DNA of 26,839 nt from UBA4923 sp964486135 (GTDB lineage Bacteria > Bacillota > Clostridia > Saccharofermentanales > DTU023). The first letter of the stretch is position 1, and each line of letters starts with the position of its first letter. Position numbers and translations under genes: made by a program. The stretch lies in contig CAZAKT010000020.1 in NCBI GenBank assembly GCA_964486135.1, positions 1 through 26,839 on the forward strand, in the 5' to 3' direction. The notes beneath the pieces were generated by a model that worked only from the letters and a program-made list of their open reading frames with translations, was not told where the DNA came from and ran no database searches. Shown here piece after piece: positions 16,035 to 24,059 of this stretch.

Positions 16035-16043
16035 TGCTATAGT
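16035..16043 (+). promoter_or_regulatory. Possible extended -10 promoter
   Basis: TGCTATAGT fits a TGn extended -10, about 43 nt before the next gene. No convincing -35 lies upstream. It would serve the anchored unknown protein and perhaps the flavoprotein and mutY behind it. Confidence 0.3.
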
Positions 16044-16085
16044 GAAAAAGATTTAAGGCAATGGGAAGGATGGACAGGGTCGCAT

Positions 16086-17228
16086 ATGACACAAGCCAAC
16101 TCAGGTAAAAAGGAATCGGCCCATCGGCTGATTGTCCTGCTATCCGTTTGCTGGCTGGTCCTCATTGCCATCGTGGCCCTGCTGATTCTTTTGTCCCGTC
16201 AGCCGGAGGCCAGCCAGGAGCCCAGGGAGATGATCACGCTGGGTCGTGGCTTTTCCTTGCGGGGGGCGCCGGCATCATCCTTTGACGTCATCGGGACAAG
16301 CTTGATCCGTATTCATGATGAGGGGATCGCCACCTTGGACTCGGCGGGCAGGGAACAGACCTTCATCGCCTATCCCTACCGCCATCCAAGGGTGATCCGC
16401 ATGGGGGGAAGCCTCCTGGTCGTACCGGAGGAGGCTAGCGGTTATATGGCCATCCTGCCCGATATTTCCACAATTGAGGTGGACGCCGGCGAGACGGTTC
16501 ATGGGGCCGATTACTACGATAGGCATATCCTGACCTTTGGTCCCTCAACCAAGGGGAGAAGTTCCGTCACCCTTTACGACACGGAAAGTGCTTCCTATAG
16601 GGCCGCGCTTACTTTTTCCTCCCTCGAATGGCCTGTCCGGGTCTCCTTTGTTCCGGAAAGCAGGAACTTTGATGTCCTCCTTCTCGACCTGACCGAGGGC
16701 AGATCGGGCACGCGCCTGCTCCGCTTTGACTATGGGGGGGAGCTCCTTTCGAATACTATGATCTCAAAAGATGAGCTTTACCCCTGGATCGCCCACCTGG
16801 ATGACCAGGGAGTCGTCCTCTTTAACGATCGTGAACTCCTGCTGGCGGATTACGGGACCAGGGATGTGAAGAAGGTGGAGATTCCCGGTGAGCTTGTCAG
16901 GGTGGAAGGGGCGGGCCAAAGAGTAGCCTTTCTTATCAAAGACGGCGACAAGACAGCCTTTTCCCTGGCCCTGCCCGCCTCAAAACGGGGAGATGATTTC
17001 TTCTTTGAACCGGAAGAGGGCCAGCAGGTGGAATGCTTCGCCTTTGCCAGGGATGGTTCGCTCATCCTGGCTTCCGGCCAGCAGGAACTATTTATCTACG
17101 ACCCCGTCTCCGGCAGTCTGGTGGCCCGTCAAGAGGTGGCAGCTGGCATCAGGGAGATCCTCTCCCTGGACAGCCACAATTTCCTGCTCATTTATGACGA
17201 GGAGGCCAGGGTCGCTACCGTGAGCTAG
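16086..17228 (+). CDS. Membrane-anchored extracytoplasmic protein of unknown function
   Basis: I do not recognise the family. The 380-residue protein starts with a short basic cytoplasmic tail and one strong membrane helix at about 17-40 (LIVLLSVCWLVLIAIVALLILL). The rest looks extracytoplasmic. It is rich in short beta-strand blocks of roughly 40 residues, each with hydrophobic strands and turn motifs (for example FAYPYRHPRV-like, DDQGVVLFNDRELLLADY and FARDGSLILASGQQELFIYD). This periodicity suggests a beta-propeller, but that is inference. The end of the gene lies 12 nt ahead of the flavoprotein, so the two are probably co-transcribed. The ATG at 16086 has GGAAGGATGG too far upstream to be ideal, so the start is slightly uncertain. 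Confidence 0.7.
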   Translation: MTQANSGKKESAHRLIVLLSVCWLVLIAIVALLILLSRQPEASQEPREMITLGRGFSLRGAPASSFDVIGTSLIRIHDEGIATLDSAGREQTFIAYPYRHPRVIRMGGSLLVVPEEASGYMAILPDISTIEVDAGETVHGADYYDRHILTFGPSTKGRSSVTLYDTESASYRAALTFSSLEWPVRVSFVPESRNFDVLLLDLTEGRSGTRLLRFDYGGELLSNTMISKDELYPWIAHLDDQGVVLFNDRELLLADYGTRDVKKVEIPGELVRVEGAGQRVAFLIKDGDKTAFSLALPASKRGDDFFFEPEEGQQVECFAFARDGSLILASGQQELFIYDPVSGSLVARQEVAAGIREILSLDSHNFLLIYDEEARVATVS

Positions 17229-17240
17229 GGGGGACTTCCT

Positions 17241-18494
17241 TTGAGACAAGAATACGATCTGATTATCATTGGCGGCGGCGCGTCGGGCTTCCTTGCCGCC
17301 CTGGGTGCCAGGCTGAACGGCTACCAGGGCCGGGTGGCTGTGATTGAAAAAGAGGAACAAGCCCTCCGTAAGGTACTGGCCAGTGGCAATGGGCGCTGCA
17401 ACCTGGTCAATATAAATCCGGTGGAGGGCCGTTTTCACGGTGAAGATCCGCCCTTCGCCCTGGCCGTGCTCTGCCGACACCCGGCGAACCGTGTCCTTGA
17501 TGTCTTCAAGGAAATCGGACTTCTGACCGTGGAGGACAGGGAGGGCCGGATCTACCCCCGGTCCTTTCAAGCGCGGTCTGTAACGACGGTCCTGGTCAAA
17601 GCTCTGGAAAAATACCAGGTCGATCTACTTTACCCTGCCAGGGTCACTCAACTGGACAAGATAGGCGACCGCTTCCGTGCCGGGCTCGACGGGGAAGCAC
17701 TTATGGCCCGGGCTGTCATTGTCGCGACCGGCGGTCCCGCGGCGCCGGAGCTGGGAGGATCGTCGCTCGGCTACGATTTGCTCCGCGTCTTCGGTCACGG
17801 CGTCCGGGAACCTGTTCCCGCCCTGGTTCCCCTGACAGTCCGGCCCCATCCACTTACACGGCTGGCAGAGGGTGTCAGGTTCAGAGGCGCCGCCCACTTT
17901 GAGGGTAAAAAAGGGGAAAGGGCCAGTTCGTCCGGCGAGTATCTCATAAGCTCCTATGGACTGTCGGGGATAGCCGGTATGGATCTTGGCCGGGCGGCAG
18001 GCCGGGCCGCGGTCGGATCCAGAGGATCCAAGGAGGTAATCGGCAAGCTTGTCCTGGACTTCCTGCCCGAATGGGAGCAGGAGGATATCCTCCGTCTCCT
18101 GAAGAGGAGCGGGATTGATGACTGGCGTGCGGCGCTGGCGGGTCTGGTTCCGGATAAGGTCGGCCGGGCGGTCCTGGCTGTATCGGGCTTGGAGGACAAG
18201 TTGCCCGTCTATGACGAGGAAGCCCGGATCCTGGCCGGTTTTGTCAAAAATCTGGAGCTCCAGGTGACGGGCACCCGCGGCTTCAGCTTTGCCCATGCCA
18301 CTGCCGGGGGTGTTTTAACGGAAGGATTCAGCCAGGAGACCCTCATGTCACTTGCCCTGCCCGGCCTATTCGCCTGTGGCGAACTACTCGATGTCGATGG
18401 CGATACAGGAGGTTTCAACCTTCTTTGGGCTTTTTCATCAGGCTATTTAGCAGGTCAATCGGCTGCCCGTTTTCTGGAGGCTGACAGGCTTTGA
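17241..18494 (+). CDS. BaiN/HI0933-family FAD-dependent oxidoreductase (YhiN-like flavoprotein)
   Basis: A 417-residue flavoprotein. The N-terminal FAD-binding Rossmann motif is IIIGGGASGFLAA (8-20), followed by the family hallmark SGNGRCNLVN (48-57). The C-terminus carries ARGFSFAHATAGGV-like and GGFNLLWAFSSGYLAGQSAA stretches, which close the FAD site in this family. Members are widespread; BaiN acts in bile-acid dehydroxylation, but most homologues have no assigned substrate. The start is TTG at 17241 with AGGGGGGAC upstream. Its TGA stop overlaps the TTG start of mutY by 4 nt, which implies translational coupling. Codon use is GC-rich, as in its neighbours. Confidence 0.88.
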   Translation: MRQEYDLIIIGGGASGFLAALGARLNGYQGRVAVIEKEEQALRKVLASGNGRCNLVNINPVEGRFHGEDPPFALAVLCRHPANRVLDVFKEIGLLTVEDREGRIYPRSFQARSVTTVLVKALEKYQVDLLYPARVTQLDKIGDRFRAGLDGEALMARAVIVATGGPAAPELGGSSLGYDLLRVFGHGVREPVPALVPLTVRPHPLTRLAEGVRFRGAAHFEGKKGERASSSGEYLISSYGLSGIAGMDLGRAAGRAAVGSRGSKEVIGKLVLDFLPEWEQEDILRLLKRSGIDDWRAALAGLVPDKVGRAVLAVSGLEDKLPVYDEEARILAGFVKNLELQVTGTRGFSFAHATAGGVLTEGFSQETLMSLALPGLFACGELLDVDGDTGGFNLLWAFSSGYLAGQSAARFLEADRL

Positions 18495-19603
18495 AAAGGT
18501 TTTCAGACAGGATTTTAAGCTGGTTTGATGAGTCCGCCAGGTCCTTGCCCTGGCGGATTCCGCCGATCTGGTCCGAAAAAGGGCTCCGTCGGGATCCCTA
18601 CGCCGTCGCTGTCTCTGAATTCATGCTCCAGCAGACCCAGGTTGTAACCGTCATACCTTATTATGAGCGGTTTATGGAGCGATTCCCCAACTGGCAGGCT
18701 CTGGCCGGCTCCAAGGAGAGGGAGGTCCTGAAGCTCTGGGAAGGGCTTGGCTATTACCGGCGGGCGCGACAGCTCAGACTCCTGGCAGAGGCTATCACGA
18801 GAGACTTCGATGGCCGGCTGCCAAGAGACAGGCAGGTCCTTTTGCGGCTCCCAGGCATAGGTCCCTACACGGCGGGAGCCCTCCTGGCCTTTGCATATGA
18901 TTTGCCGGAGCCGGCGGTAGATGGCAACGTGGTCCGTTTGATATCAAGATTCGACGCAAGTCCCCACCGCCAAGCTGACCCAAAGGCACAGCGCGCGGTC
19001 AGGGAACGGGTCCTGGAGCTCATGCCCTCCCAGCGTCCGGGAGATTTTAGCGAAGCCTTGATAGAACTTGGCGCGACGGTATGTCTCCGCCAGTCAGCAG
19101 ACTGCCCGCTTTGTCCGGTCAGCCAGCAGTGCCGGGCCCTGGCCCAATCCAGGGTAGGTGAGTTTCCGATCAAGGCGGCGGCGGTGGATAAACCGGTTAC
19201 CCGGAAGACCTATATCTTATACGATGACGGCTGCCGGATCTGGTGTCGACGACGGAAGGAGGGGCTTCTGGCAGGCCTCTACGAGTTTCCTGCCCTGTCT
19301 GGCAACTACAATGAGGAGGAGAGGACAGAACTTGAGAAGGCCCTCCTTCAGGAATTTGGGATAGGTGTTCCAGAAGGGGCAGGGGAACTTCGCTTTGTTG
19401 GCCGGCGCCGACCCGTCTTCTCCCATCGGATCTGGGAGCTCGCCCTCTGGGAACTGAAGCTTGATAGCCCAGGAGGGCTTGGGATCGCCGACGGGCCGGA
19501 TGGGGGAGAGGGCGGTCTGGAAGGTTTTTTACCCCGCGATTTGGCAGAACTTCCCTTCCCGGCCTTCCTTGCCTCCTGGCGGGACAGTTTCCTGAAAGTC
19601 TAG
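18491..19603 (+). CDS. mutY: A/G-specific adenine glycosylase MutY
   Basis: A 370-residue base-excision repair enzyme that removes adenine mispaired with 8-oxoguanine. The catalytic Glu43 lies in EFMLQQTQV. The helix-hairpin-helix is LRLPGIGPYTAGA (118-130), and catalytic Asp144 lies in AVDGNVVRL. The [4Fe-4S] ligands are Cys198, Cys205, Cys208 and Cys214 with the standard 6-2-5 spacing. The C-terminal part from about 230 is the NUDIX-like 8-oxoG recognition domain. It starts with TTG inside the end of the flavoprotein gene. Between the SLPWR segment and DPYAV there are several extra residues (PPIWSEKGLR) compared with most MutY proteins. Its stop codon is adjacent to the minus-strand tRNA terminator. 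Confidence 0.96.
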   Translation: MKRFSDRILSWFDESARSLPWRIPPIWSEKGLRRDPYAVAVSEFMLQQTQVVTVIPYYERFMERFPNWQALAGSKEREVLKLWEGLGYYRRARQLRLLAEAITRDFDGRLPRDRQVLLRLPGIGPYTAGALLAFAYDLPEPAVDGNVVRLISRFDASPHRQADPKAQRAVRERVLELMPSQRPGDFSEALIELGATVCLRQSADCPLCPVSQQCRALAQSRVGEFPIKAAAVDKPVTRKTYILYDDGCRIWCRRRKEGLLAGLYEFPALSGNYNEEERTELEKALLQEFGIGVPEGAGELRFVGRRRPVFSHRIWELALWELKLDSPGGLGIADGPDGGEGGLEGFLPRDLAELPFPAFLASWRDSFLKV

Positions 19604-19606
19604 AAG

Positions 19607-19636
19607 AAAAAAGCCCCGAACCAGGAAGTTCGAGGC
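19607..19636 (-). terminator. Intrinsic terminator of the tRNA-Gln gene
   Basis: Read on the minus strand, GCCTCGAAC pairs with GTTCGGGGC (9 bp with one G-U pair) around a 6-nt loop. TTTTTT follows, then TCTT. It starts 4 nt after the CCA end of the tRNA. Confidence 0.85.
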
Positions 19637-19639
19637 TTG

Positions 19640-19713
19640 TGGCTGCCGATCCAGGATTTGAACCCGGACAAACTGAGTCAGAGTCAGGTGTGCTACCGTT
19701 ACACTAATCGGCA
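19640..19713 (-). tRNA. tRNA-Gln (anticodon CTG), CCA encoded
   Basis: The minus strand folds into a full cloverleaf. The acceptor TGCCGAT pairs with ATCGGCA, giving U1-A72 as in known glutamine tRNAs. The D-stem is GTGT with GCAC, and the anticodon loop is CTCTGAC with anticodon CTG. The T-arm is CCGGG, TTCAAAT, CCTGG. The discriminator is G and CCA is encoded. The outermost anticodon-stem pair (27-43) is C with U, a mismatch. Dedicated promoter and terminator flank the gene. Confidence 0.93.
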
Positions 19714-19735
19714 AGGTCTTAACGCGACAAATGGA

Positions 19736-19765
19736 ATGATACCAGCCCCGGCCCCCGCTTGTCAA
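19736..19765 (-). promoter_or_regulatory. Promoter of the tRNA-Gln gene
   Basis: On the minus strand a perfect TTGACA (19765-19760) is followed by an 18-bp G-rich spacer and TATCAT (19741-19736), about 23 nt upstream of the tRNA 5' end. Confidence 0.8.
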
Positions 19766-19860
19766 ACGGGAGTCGGCCGGTCAGCTATCAGGTCATAAAA
19801 ACCTCTCCATATGCTAATATGGAAAAAAGATTTTGTGTCCAGCCGCCTGGAGGAACGCGT

Positions 19861-21342
19861 TTGCCCTCAAGCTTATTTTCAAAAATCGGTGAATTCTTCA
19901 ACGAGTTGCGTTACAGCCTGTCGGATGGCCTGCTGTTTTTAGGCGGGCCGCTGGACATCGTGATTGCCTTGTTCGACATTGCGATCACGGCACTTGTTTT
20001 ATATTTCATCCTGCTCCTCTTACGCGATTCCAGGGCCTGGCAACTCCTCCGGGGGATCATCCTGATTGTCATTTTTGCCCTGGCCGCGAGCGCGCTTGGG
20101 CTGAATACCATCGGCTTCATGTTGAATCGGACCATCTCCATCCTGGCCATTGCCATCATCGTAATATTCCAGCCGGAACTGCGGCGAACTCTTGAAGCGG
20201 TGGGCCGCAACCGTCTTTCTTATGGCAGCTGGGAGGCCTTCACGGGTGGACCGAGCGCCCATCAGATGATCGAATCCATCGTCAATGCCTGTGAGTGGAT
20301 GTCCGAGTCGGGGACAGGGGCCCTGATCATCATTGAAAGGGACACCCGCCTGGGCGAACTGCACGAGCAGGAAAATGCCGTCCGCCTGGACGCGAACGTC
20401 ACCTCAACCCTCCTGCGGCAGATTTTTTATTCGGGATCGCCACTCCACGACGGAGCCGTGCTCATCCGTGATGGCAGGATTTCAGCCGCCCGGGTCCACG
20501 TCCCCCTGTCCGACAACTATCACCTTAGAAGGGATTTCGGACTCCGCCATCGGGCGGCCGTGGGAGCAAGTGAGATGGGCGACGCCATCGCCATCGTCGT
20601 GTCAGAAGAACGTGGCGTGATCAGTGTCGCTGTCGGAGGAGTCCTCCAGATACTCAGTAACGGCGATGCCTTGCGGGCCCAGCTCCACAATCTGCTGGGG
20701 ACCATCCCGGAGGAAGACGATCGCTCCTTGCAGAATAGACTCCGCCTCTTCCTGACCAGGCGCAAACGCAAGGGACAAGAAGGTGAGAAGCTTGATCAGG
20801 TCTTGTCTACGCATGATTTCCGTGGGGAAGATTTATCCGGGGACGAAGACCGGCTTTCCAGGGGGGAAGTCCCGGCTCAGGAGGCGGATGACAAGGGGCG
20901 GTGGCGGTCCCGTCAAAAACGTCCGCGGAACCAGCGGAGGGCGGGGTCCCTCCTTTCGCGAAAACAGCGGATTGGCTTGGCGATTGTTGCCTTTGCCCTG
21001 GCCTTTTTCATGTGGCTTTTTGTCCAGATCACCGTCAACCCGGTCACAATCAAGACATTCTCGGTCCCCCTGGCCCATGAAGGGGTAGACCAGGCCAGGG
21101 AGAACGGTTTTGGCATACAGGGCTACCCCATCTCCAATGTCCAGATAACCCTCCGCGGCCGTCAACAGGTCCTGTCCGATATCAATCCCGGCAAGCTTTC
21201 GGCTTATATTGACGTAAGCGGCGTAAGCAAGTCGGGGCCGGTCCAGTTACCGGTCAAGATCGAAACCCACACGCTTCTGTATACAAAAACAGAACTTCTG
21301 ATCCCGGCGACCGTGACGGTCAACGTATTTGTAATAGAATAG
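19861..21342 (+). CDS. cdaA: Fused diadenylate cyclase CdaA with C-terminal YbbR (CdaR-like) domain
   Basis: A 493-residue membrane protein that should make c-di-AMP from two ATP. Three membrane helices (about 32-54, 64-81, 88-103) precede a DAC domain at about 110-265. That domain holds SPLHDGAVLI with the DGA motif (197-199) and RHRAAVGASE with RHR (229-231), so it looks active. After a charged linker of about 90 residues, a fourth helix (IGLAIVAFALAFFMWLFVQI, about 371-390) leads into one YbbR domain to the end. CdaA and its regulator CdaR are normally separate genes, and CdaR usually has several YbbR repeats. The start is TTG at 19861 with GGAGG 7 nt upstream. An in-frame TTG at 19759 lies in the tRNA promoter and was rejected. 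glmM follows, the standard neighbour. Confidence 0.93.
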   Translation: MPSSLFSKIGEFFNELRYSLSDGLLFLGGPLDIVIALFDIAITALVLYFILLLLRDSRAWQLLRGIILIVIFALAASALGLNTIGFMLNRTISILAIAIIVIFQPELRRTLEAVGRNRLSYGSWEAFTGGPSAHQMIESIVNACEWMSESGTGALIIIERDTRLGELHEQENAVRLDANVTSTLLRQIFYSGSPLHDGAVLIRDGRISAARVHVPLSDNYHLRRDFGLRHRAAVGASEMGDAIAIVVSEERGVISVAVGGVLQILSNGDALRAQLHNLLGTIPEEDDRSLQNRLRLFLTRRKRKGQEGEKLDQVLSTHDFRGEDLSGDEDRLSRGEVPAQEADDKGRWRSRQKRPRNQRRAGSLLSRKQRIGLAIVAFALAFFMWLFVQITVNPVTIKTFSVPLAHEGVDQARENGFGIQGYPISNVQITLRGRQQVLSDINPGKLSAYIDVSGVSKSGPVQLPVKIETHTLLYTKTELLIPATVTVNVFVIE

Positions 21343-21422
21343 GCCATAGCCCTTTTTGGATAGCTGCTTTTAAATGTGAGGTCTGCTTTTTTTATGGGCA
21401 AGAATGAGTTTAAGGAAGGCAT

Positions 21423-22790
21423 ATGACAAGACTTTTTGGAACAGATGGGGTCAGGGGGATTGCCAATCGCGACCTGACACCTGACCTGGCTTTTAAGCTT
21501 GGCTTGGCCGGCGCCCTTGTGCTGACGGAAGAGACTCACCACAAACCGACCTTTGTTGTCGGGGCCGATACCCGTATATCCTGCGGCATGCTGGGCTCGG
21601 CCCTGATGGCGGGTATCACGTCGGCAGGCGCGGATGTCGTCTATGTCGATGTCATCGCGACGCCGGGGGTCGCCTGGCTAACCCGTGAGCTCAAGGCAGA
21701 CGCCGGCGCCATGATCTCAGCCTCACACAATTCATTTGAGTTCAACGGGATCAAGTTCTTCTCGGACGGAGGGCTTAAATTGCCTGACGCGACAGAGGAT
21801 GCCATTGAAGCCGCAATGCATGAGGGCCTCCCCCCGGGCGACCGACCGATTGGAGAGCATGTTGGCAAGCTCATCCGCTATGAGGAAGGATCGGAAGCAT
21901 ACAAGGATTATTTGCTTTCAATCGCGGATGTTGACCTCACCGGCATGCGGCTGGTGATCGACTGCGCCAACGGGGCCAGCTACCGGACAGCACCCGCCTT
22001 GTTCAGGTCGCTTGGCGCTGAGGTTACGGCGGTGGGTATTGAACCGGACGGCTTCAATATCAATCGGGGCTGCGGTTCCACCCATGCTTCCAAACTGGCC
22101 GCCCAGGTCCTCGAAAAAGGGGCTGATCTCGGCTTGGCCTTTGACGGTGACGCTGATCGCTTGATCGCCGTTGACAATCAGGGCGGCCTGGTGGATGGGG
22201 ATGTCATGCTCGCTATCCTGGCCCGTGACCTCCACGAGCGGGGCAGCTTGGCCCACAAGACCATTGTCGCGACCGTGATGAGCAATTTCGGACTGGGACA
22301 GATGGCGGAGCGCGAAGGCTTCCGCCTGATCCGCACCTCCGTTGGCGACCGTTATGTGTTGGAAAGGATGATTCAGGACGGCTTTACCTTAGGCGGTGAA
22401 CAAAGTGGCCATATCATCCTGCGCGAAGACGCGTCGACAGGCGACGGCCAACTGACGGCCCTGCGGCTCCTTCGGGCCCTGAGGGCAGCCGGGGCATCTT
22501 CTTCCCTCAGCCAGGCCCGCAATCTGATTGAGTTGTTCCCCCAGGTTCTTGAGAGCGTCAAGGTCAAAGAGGGGATGAAGAACAGGATCATGGATCATCC
22601 CGAGCTTGCCGAGGCCGTCAGCGGAGTTGAGCGGAAACTTGGTTCGCTTGGACGTGTCCTGATCCGGAAGTCCGGGACTGAGCCGGTGATCCGGATCATG
22701 ATCGAAGGTCAGGACCTGGAGGAGATCCAGTCCTATTCGAAGGGGCTCCGTAGCCTGATCGAAAAACTCAAGGATAATCCGGGTAGCTGA
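21423..22790 (+). CDS. glmM: Phosphoglucosamine mutase GlmM
   Basis: A 455-residue cytoplasmic enzyme that converts glucosamine-6-phosphate to glucosamine-1-phosphate for UDP-GlcNAc and peptidoglycan synthesis. It opens with RLFGTDGVRGIAN. The phosphorylated Ser101 lies in MISASHNSFEFNGIKFF. The metal loop is FDGDADRL (Asp241, 243, 245), the sugar loop is GEQSGH (325-330), and the phosphate loop is RKSGTEPVIRI (about 415-425). The usual Pro after SHN is replaced by Ser (SHNS), a mild variation. The ATG has AAGGAAGG upstream. It follows the cyclase, as in many Bacillota, where c-di-AMP synthesis and cell-wall precursor supply are linked. Confidence 0.97.
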   Translation: MTRLFGTDGVRGIANRDLTPDLAFKLGLAGALVLTEETHHKPTFVVGADTRISCGMLGSALMAGITSAGADVVYVDVIATPGVAWLTRELKADAGAMISASHNSFEFNGIKFFSDGGLKLPDATEDAIEAAMHEGLPPGDRPIGEHVGKLIRYEEGSEAYKDYLLSIADVDLTGMRLVIDCANGASYRTAPALFRSLGAEVTAVGIEPDGFNINRGCGSTHASKLAAQVLEKGADLGLAFDGDADRLIAVDNQGGLVDGDVMLAILARDLHERGSLAHKTIVATVMSNFGLGQMAEREGFRLIRTSVGDRYVLERMIQDGFTLGGEQSGHIILREDASTGDGQLTALRLLRALRAAGASSSLSQARNLIELFPQVLESVKVKEGMKNRIMDHPELAEAVSGVERKLGSLGRVLIRKSGTEPVIRIMIEGQDLEEIQSYSKGLRSLIEKLKDNPGS

Positions 22791-22792
22791 CG

Positions 22793-24052
22793 ATGATGCG
22801 GGGGAGTAGAGGCAGCCGCTTTGTCTTTGTGTTTCTGATGGCCAGCCTTCTTCTTTTACTCCTGTCCGCCTTTGGGATCACCGAAAAACCTATCCGGGGG
22901 GCCAAGCGCTTCCAACTCGACCAGACAAGCGTGACAAGCCCTGAAACGGAAGCAGGCGGAAGCGAACAGGAGGTCCAGTCGGTGGACCCGGTAGGGGAAG
23001 CTGGTGACGACGATAAAAACCCGGAATTGGAGGCGGAAGGGGTAGACCTGCCCGTTACGGGAAACCAGGCTGATGAATTGTCGGCTGGCGGAGAGTCCCT
23101 GCGGGTTTGGCCCGAAAGCCTGTCTATTCCAAGCCTGTATGAACCCGATCTCACTGCCTATCAAGGCCAGGCAAACGCGAACCAGCCCCTGCGCGGCATT
23201 ACCGTCATCCTTGACGCCTCGCGGGGTGGGGCGGATATAGGTGCCGTCTGGGGTACGGGATCGGAAGCCGTTATGGAAAAGAATATCCTGCTGGACCTGG
23301 CCGAAGAAACAGAGAAGGCGCTGGCCCGCCTGGGGGCCACTGTTGTGATGACCCGGACTACGGACGAGGAGTTCTCCTTTTTCAGGACGGTCGCCAAGGC
23401 GGCCGATGTCGCCCTGATCCGCTACGGTGAGGCGGCGGCCGCCGCGGGTTACAATCAGGATCTCATTGACAGCCTGAGACTTCTTATGGGCGATATCATC
23501 AGGATCAACCAGAATGGCGCTTCCTCGGGTGGCCGCGGCCTCTTCGGGTCCATTGGGACGCCGCCGCAACTTCGAATCATCTACGATATCGAATCACAAT
23601 ACACCGACACGCTCTTTATTAATCTTGCCCTTGCCAATGACTCCGACAATCCTGAAAGCAAGGGAACGCAGGCCTATTACATGTCAGAGGACTTCGTGGC
23701 ACAGGTCAACAATGGCTATGCCGTTGGCCAGGATGCCCAGCAGTTGGCGCCCAACTATTCCAACATTGACAGCGGGGGACGCGCGCATTTGGCCTCACTT
23801 CTCAAGTCTTCGATCACGAGCCTGGAGCCCTGGCTCCAGCCGGAAGACGGCGTCCAGGCGGGCGCCGAAAGGGATATGGCCGTCCTCCGCCTGAACAATT
23901 ATGTATCGGTTTCCCTGGTGCCGGGTTATCTCTCCAATGAGGGCGACCGGGAGATCCTGACCTCCGATAAGGGACGGGCGACCATCGGGCAGGCGATCGC
24001 CAACGCTGTTTTGCAGTACTACACCACAGCCCGACCGGACGACGCCTCCTGA
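22793..24052 (+). CDS. Membrane-anchored amidase_3-fold protein, probable inactive N-acetylmuramoyl-L-alanine amidase
   Basis: A 419-residue protein with an N-terminal anchor (about 10-28), an acidic low-complexity linker (about 40-105) and an amidase_3-like domain (about 135-412). The fold is recognisable from ITVILDASRGGADIGAV, MEKNILLDLAEETEKAL, LGATVVMTRTTDE and GYLSN with a C-terminal QAIANAVLQYY. The zinc site looks lost. Arg144 takes the place of His in the usual GHGG. LFINLALAN replaces the SIHAN His. VPGYLSN replaces the VETGF catalytic Glu. Glu162 remains. It begins 2 nt after glmM with no clear ribosome binding site, so it is probably translationally coupled. It may be a binding or regulatory protein for peptidoglycan rather than a hydrolase. 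Confidence 0.75.
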   Translation: MMRGSRGSRFVFVFLMASLLLLLLSAFGITEKPIRGAKRFQLDQTSVTSPETEAGGSEQEVQSVDPVGEAGDDDKNPELEAEGVDLPVTGNQADELSAGGESLRVWPESLSIPSLYEPDLTAYQGQANANQPLRGITVILDASRGGADIGAVWGTGSEAVMEKNILLDLAEETEKALARLGATVVMTRTTDEEFSFFRTVAKAADVALIRYGEAAAAAGYNQDLIDSLRLLMGDIIRINQNGASSGGRGLFGSIGTPPQLRIIYDIESQYTDTLFINLALANDSDNPESKGTQAYYMSEDFVAQVNNGYAVGQDAQQLAPNYSNIDSGGRAHLASLLKSSITSLEPWLQPEDGVQAGAERDMAVLRLNNYVSVSLVPGYLSNEGDREILTSDKGRATIGQAIANAVLQYYTTARPDDAS

Positions 24053-24059
24053 CCTGCGC

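Noticed and set aside
19759..19860. Upstream TTG (19759) or ATG (19819) start for the diadenylate cyclase
   Set aside because: The TTG lies on the tRNA-Gln promoter and neither codon has a ribosome binding site. The TTG at 19861 has GGAGG with 7-nt spacing.
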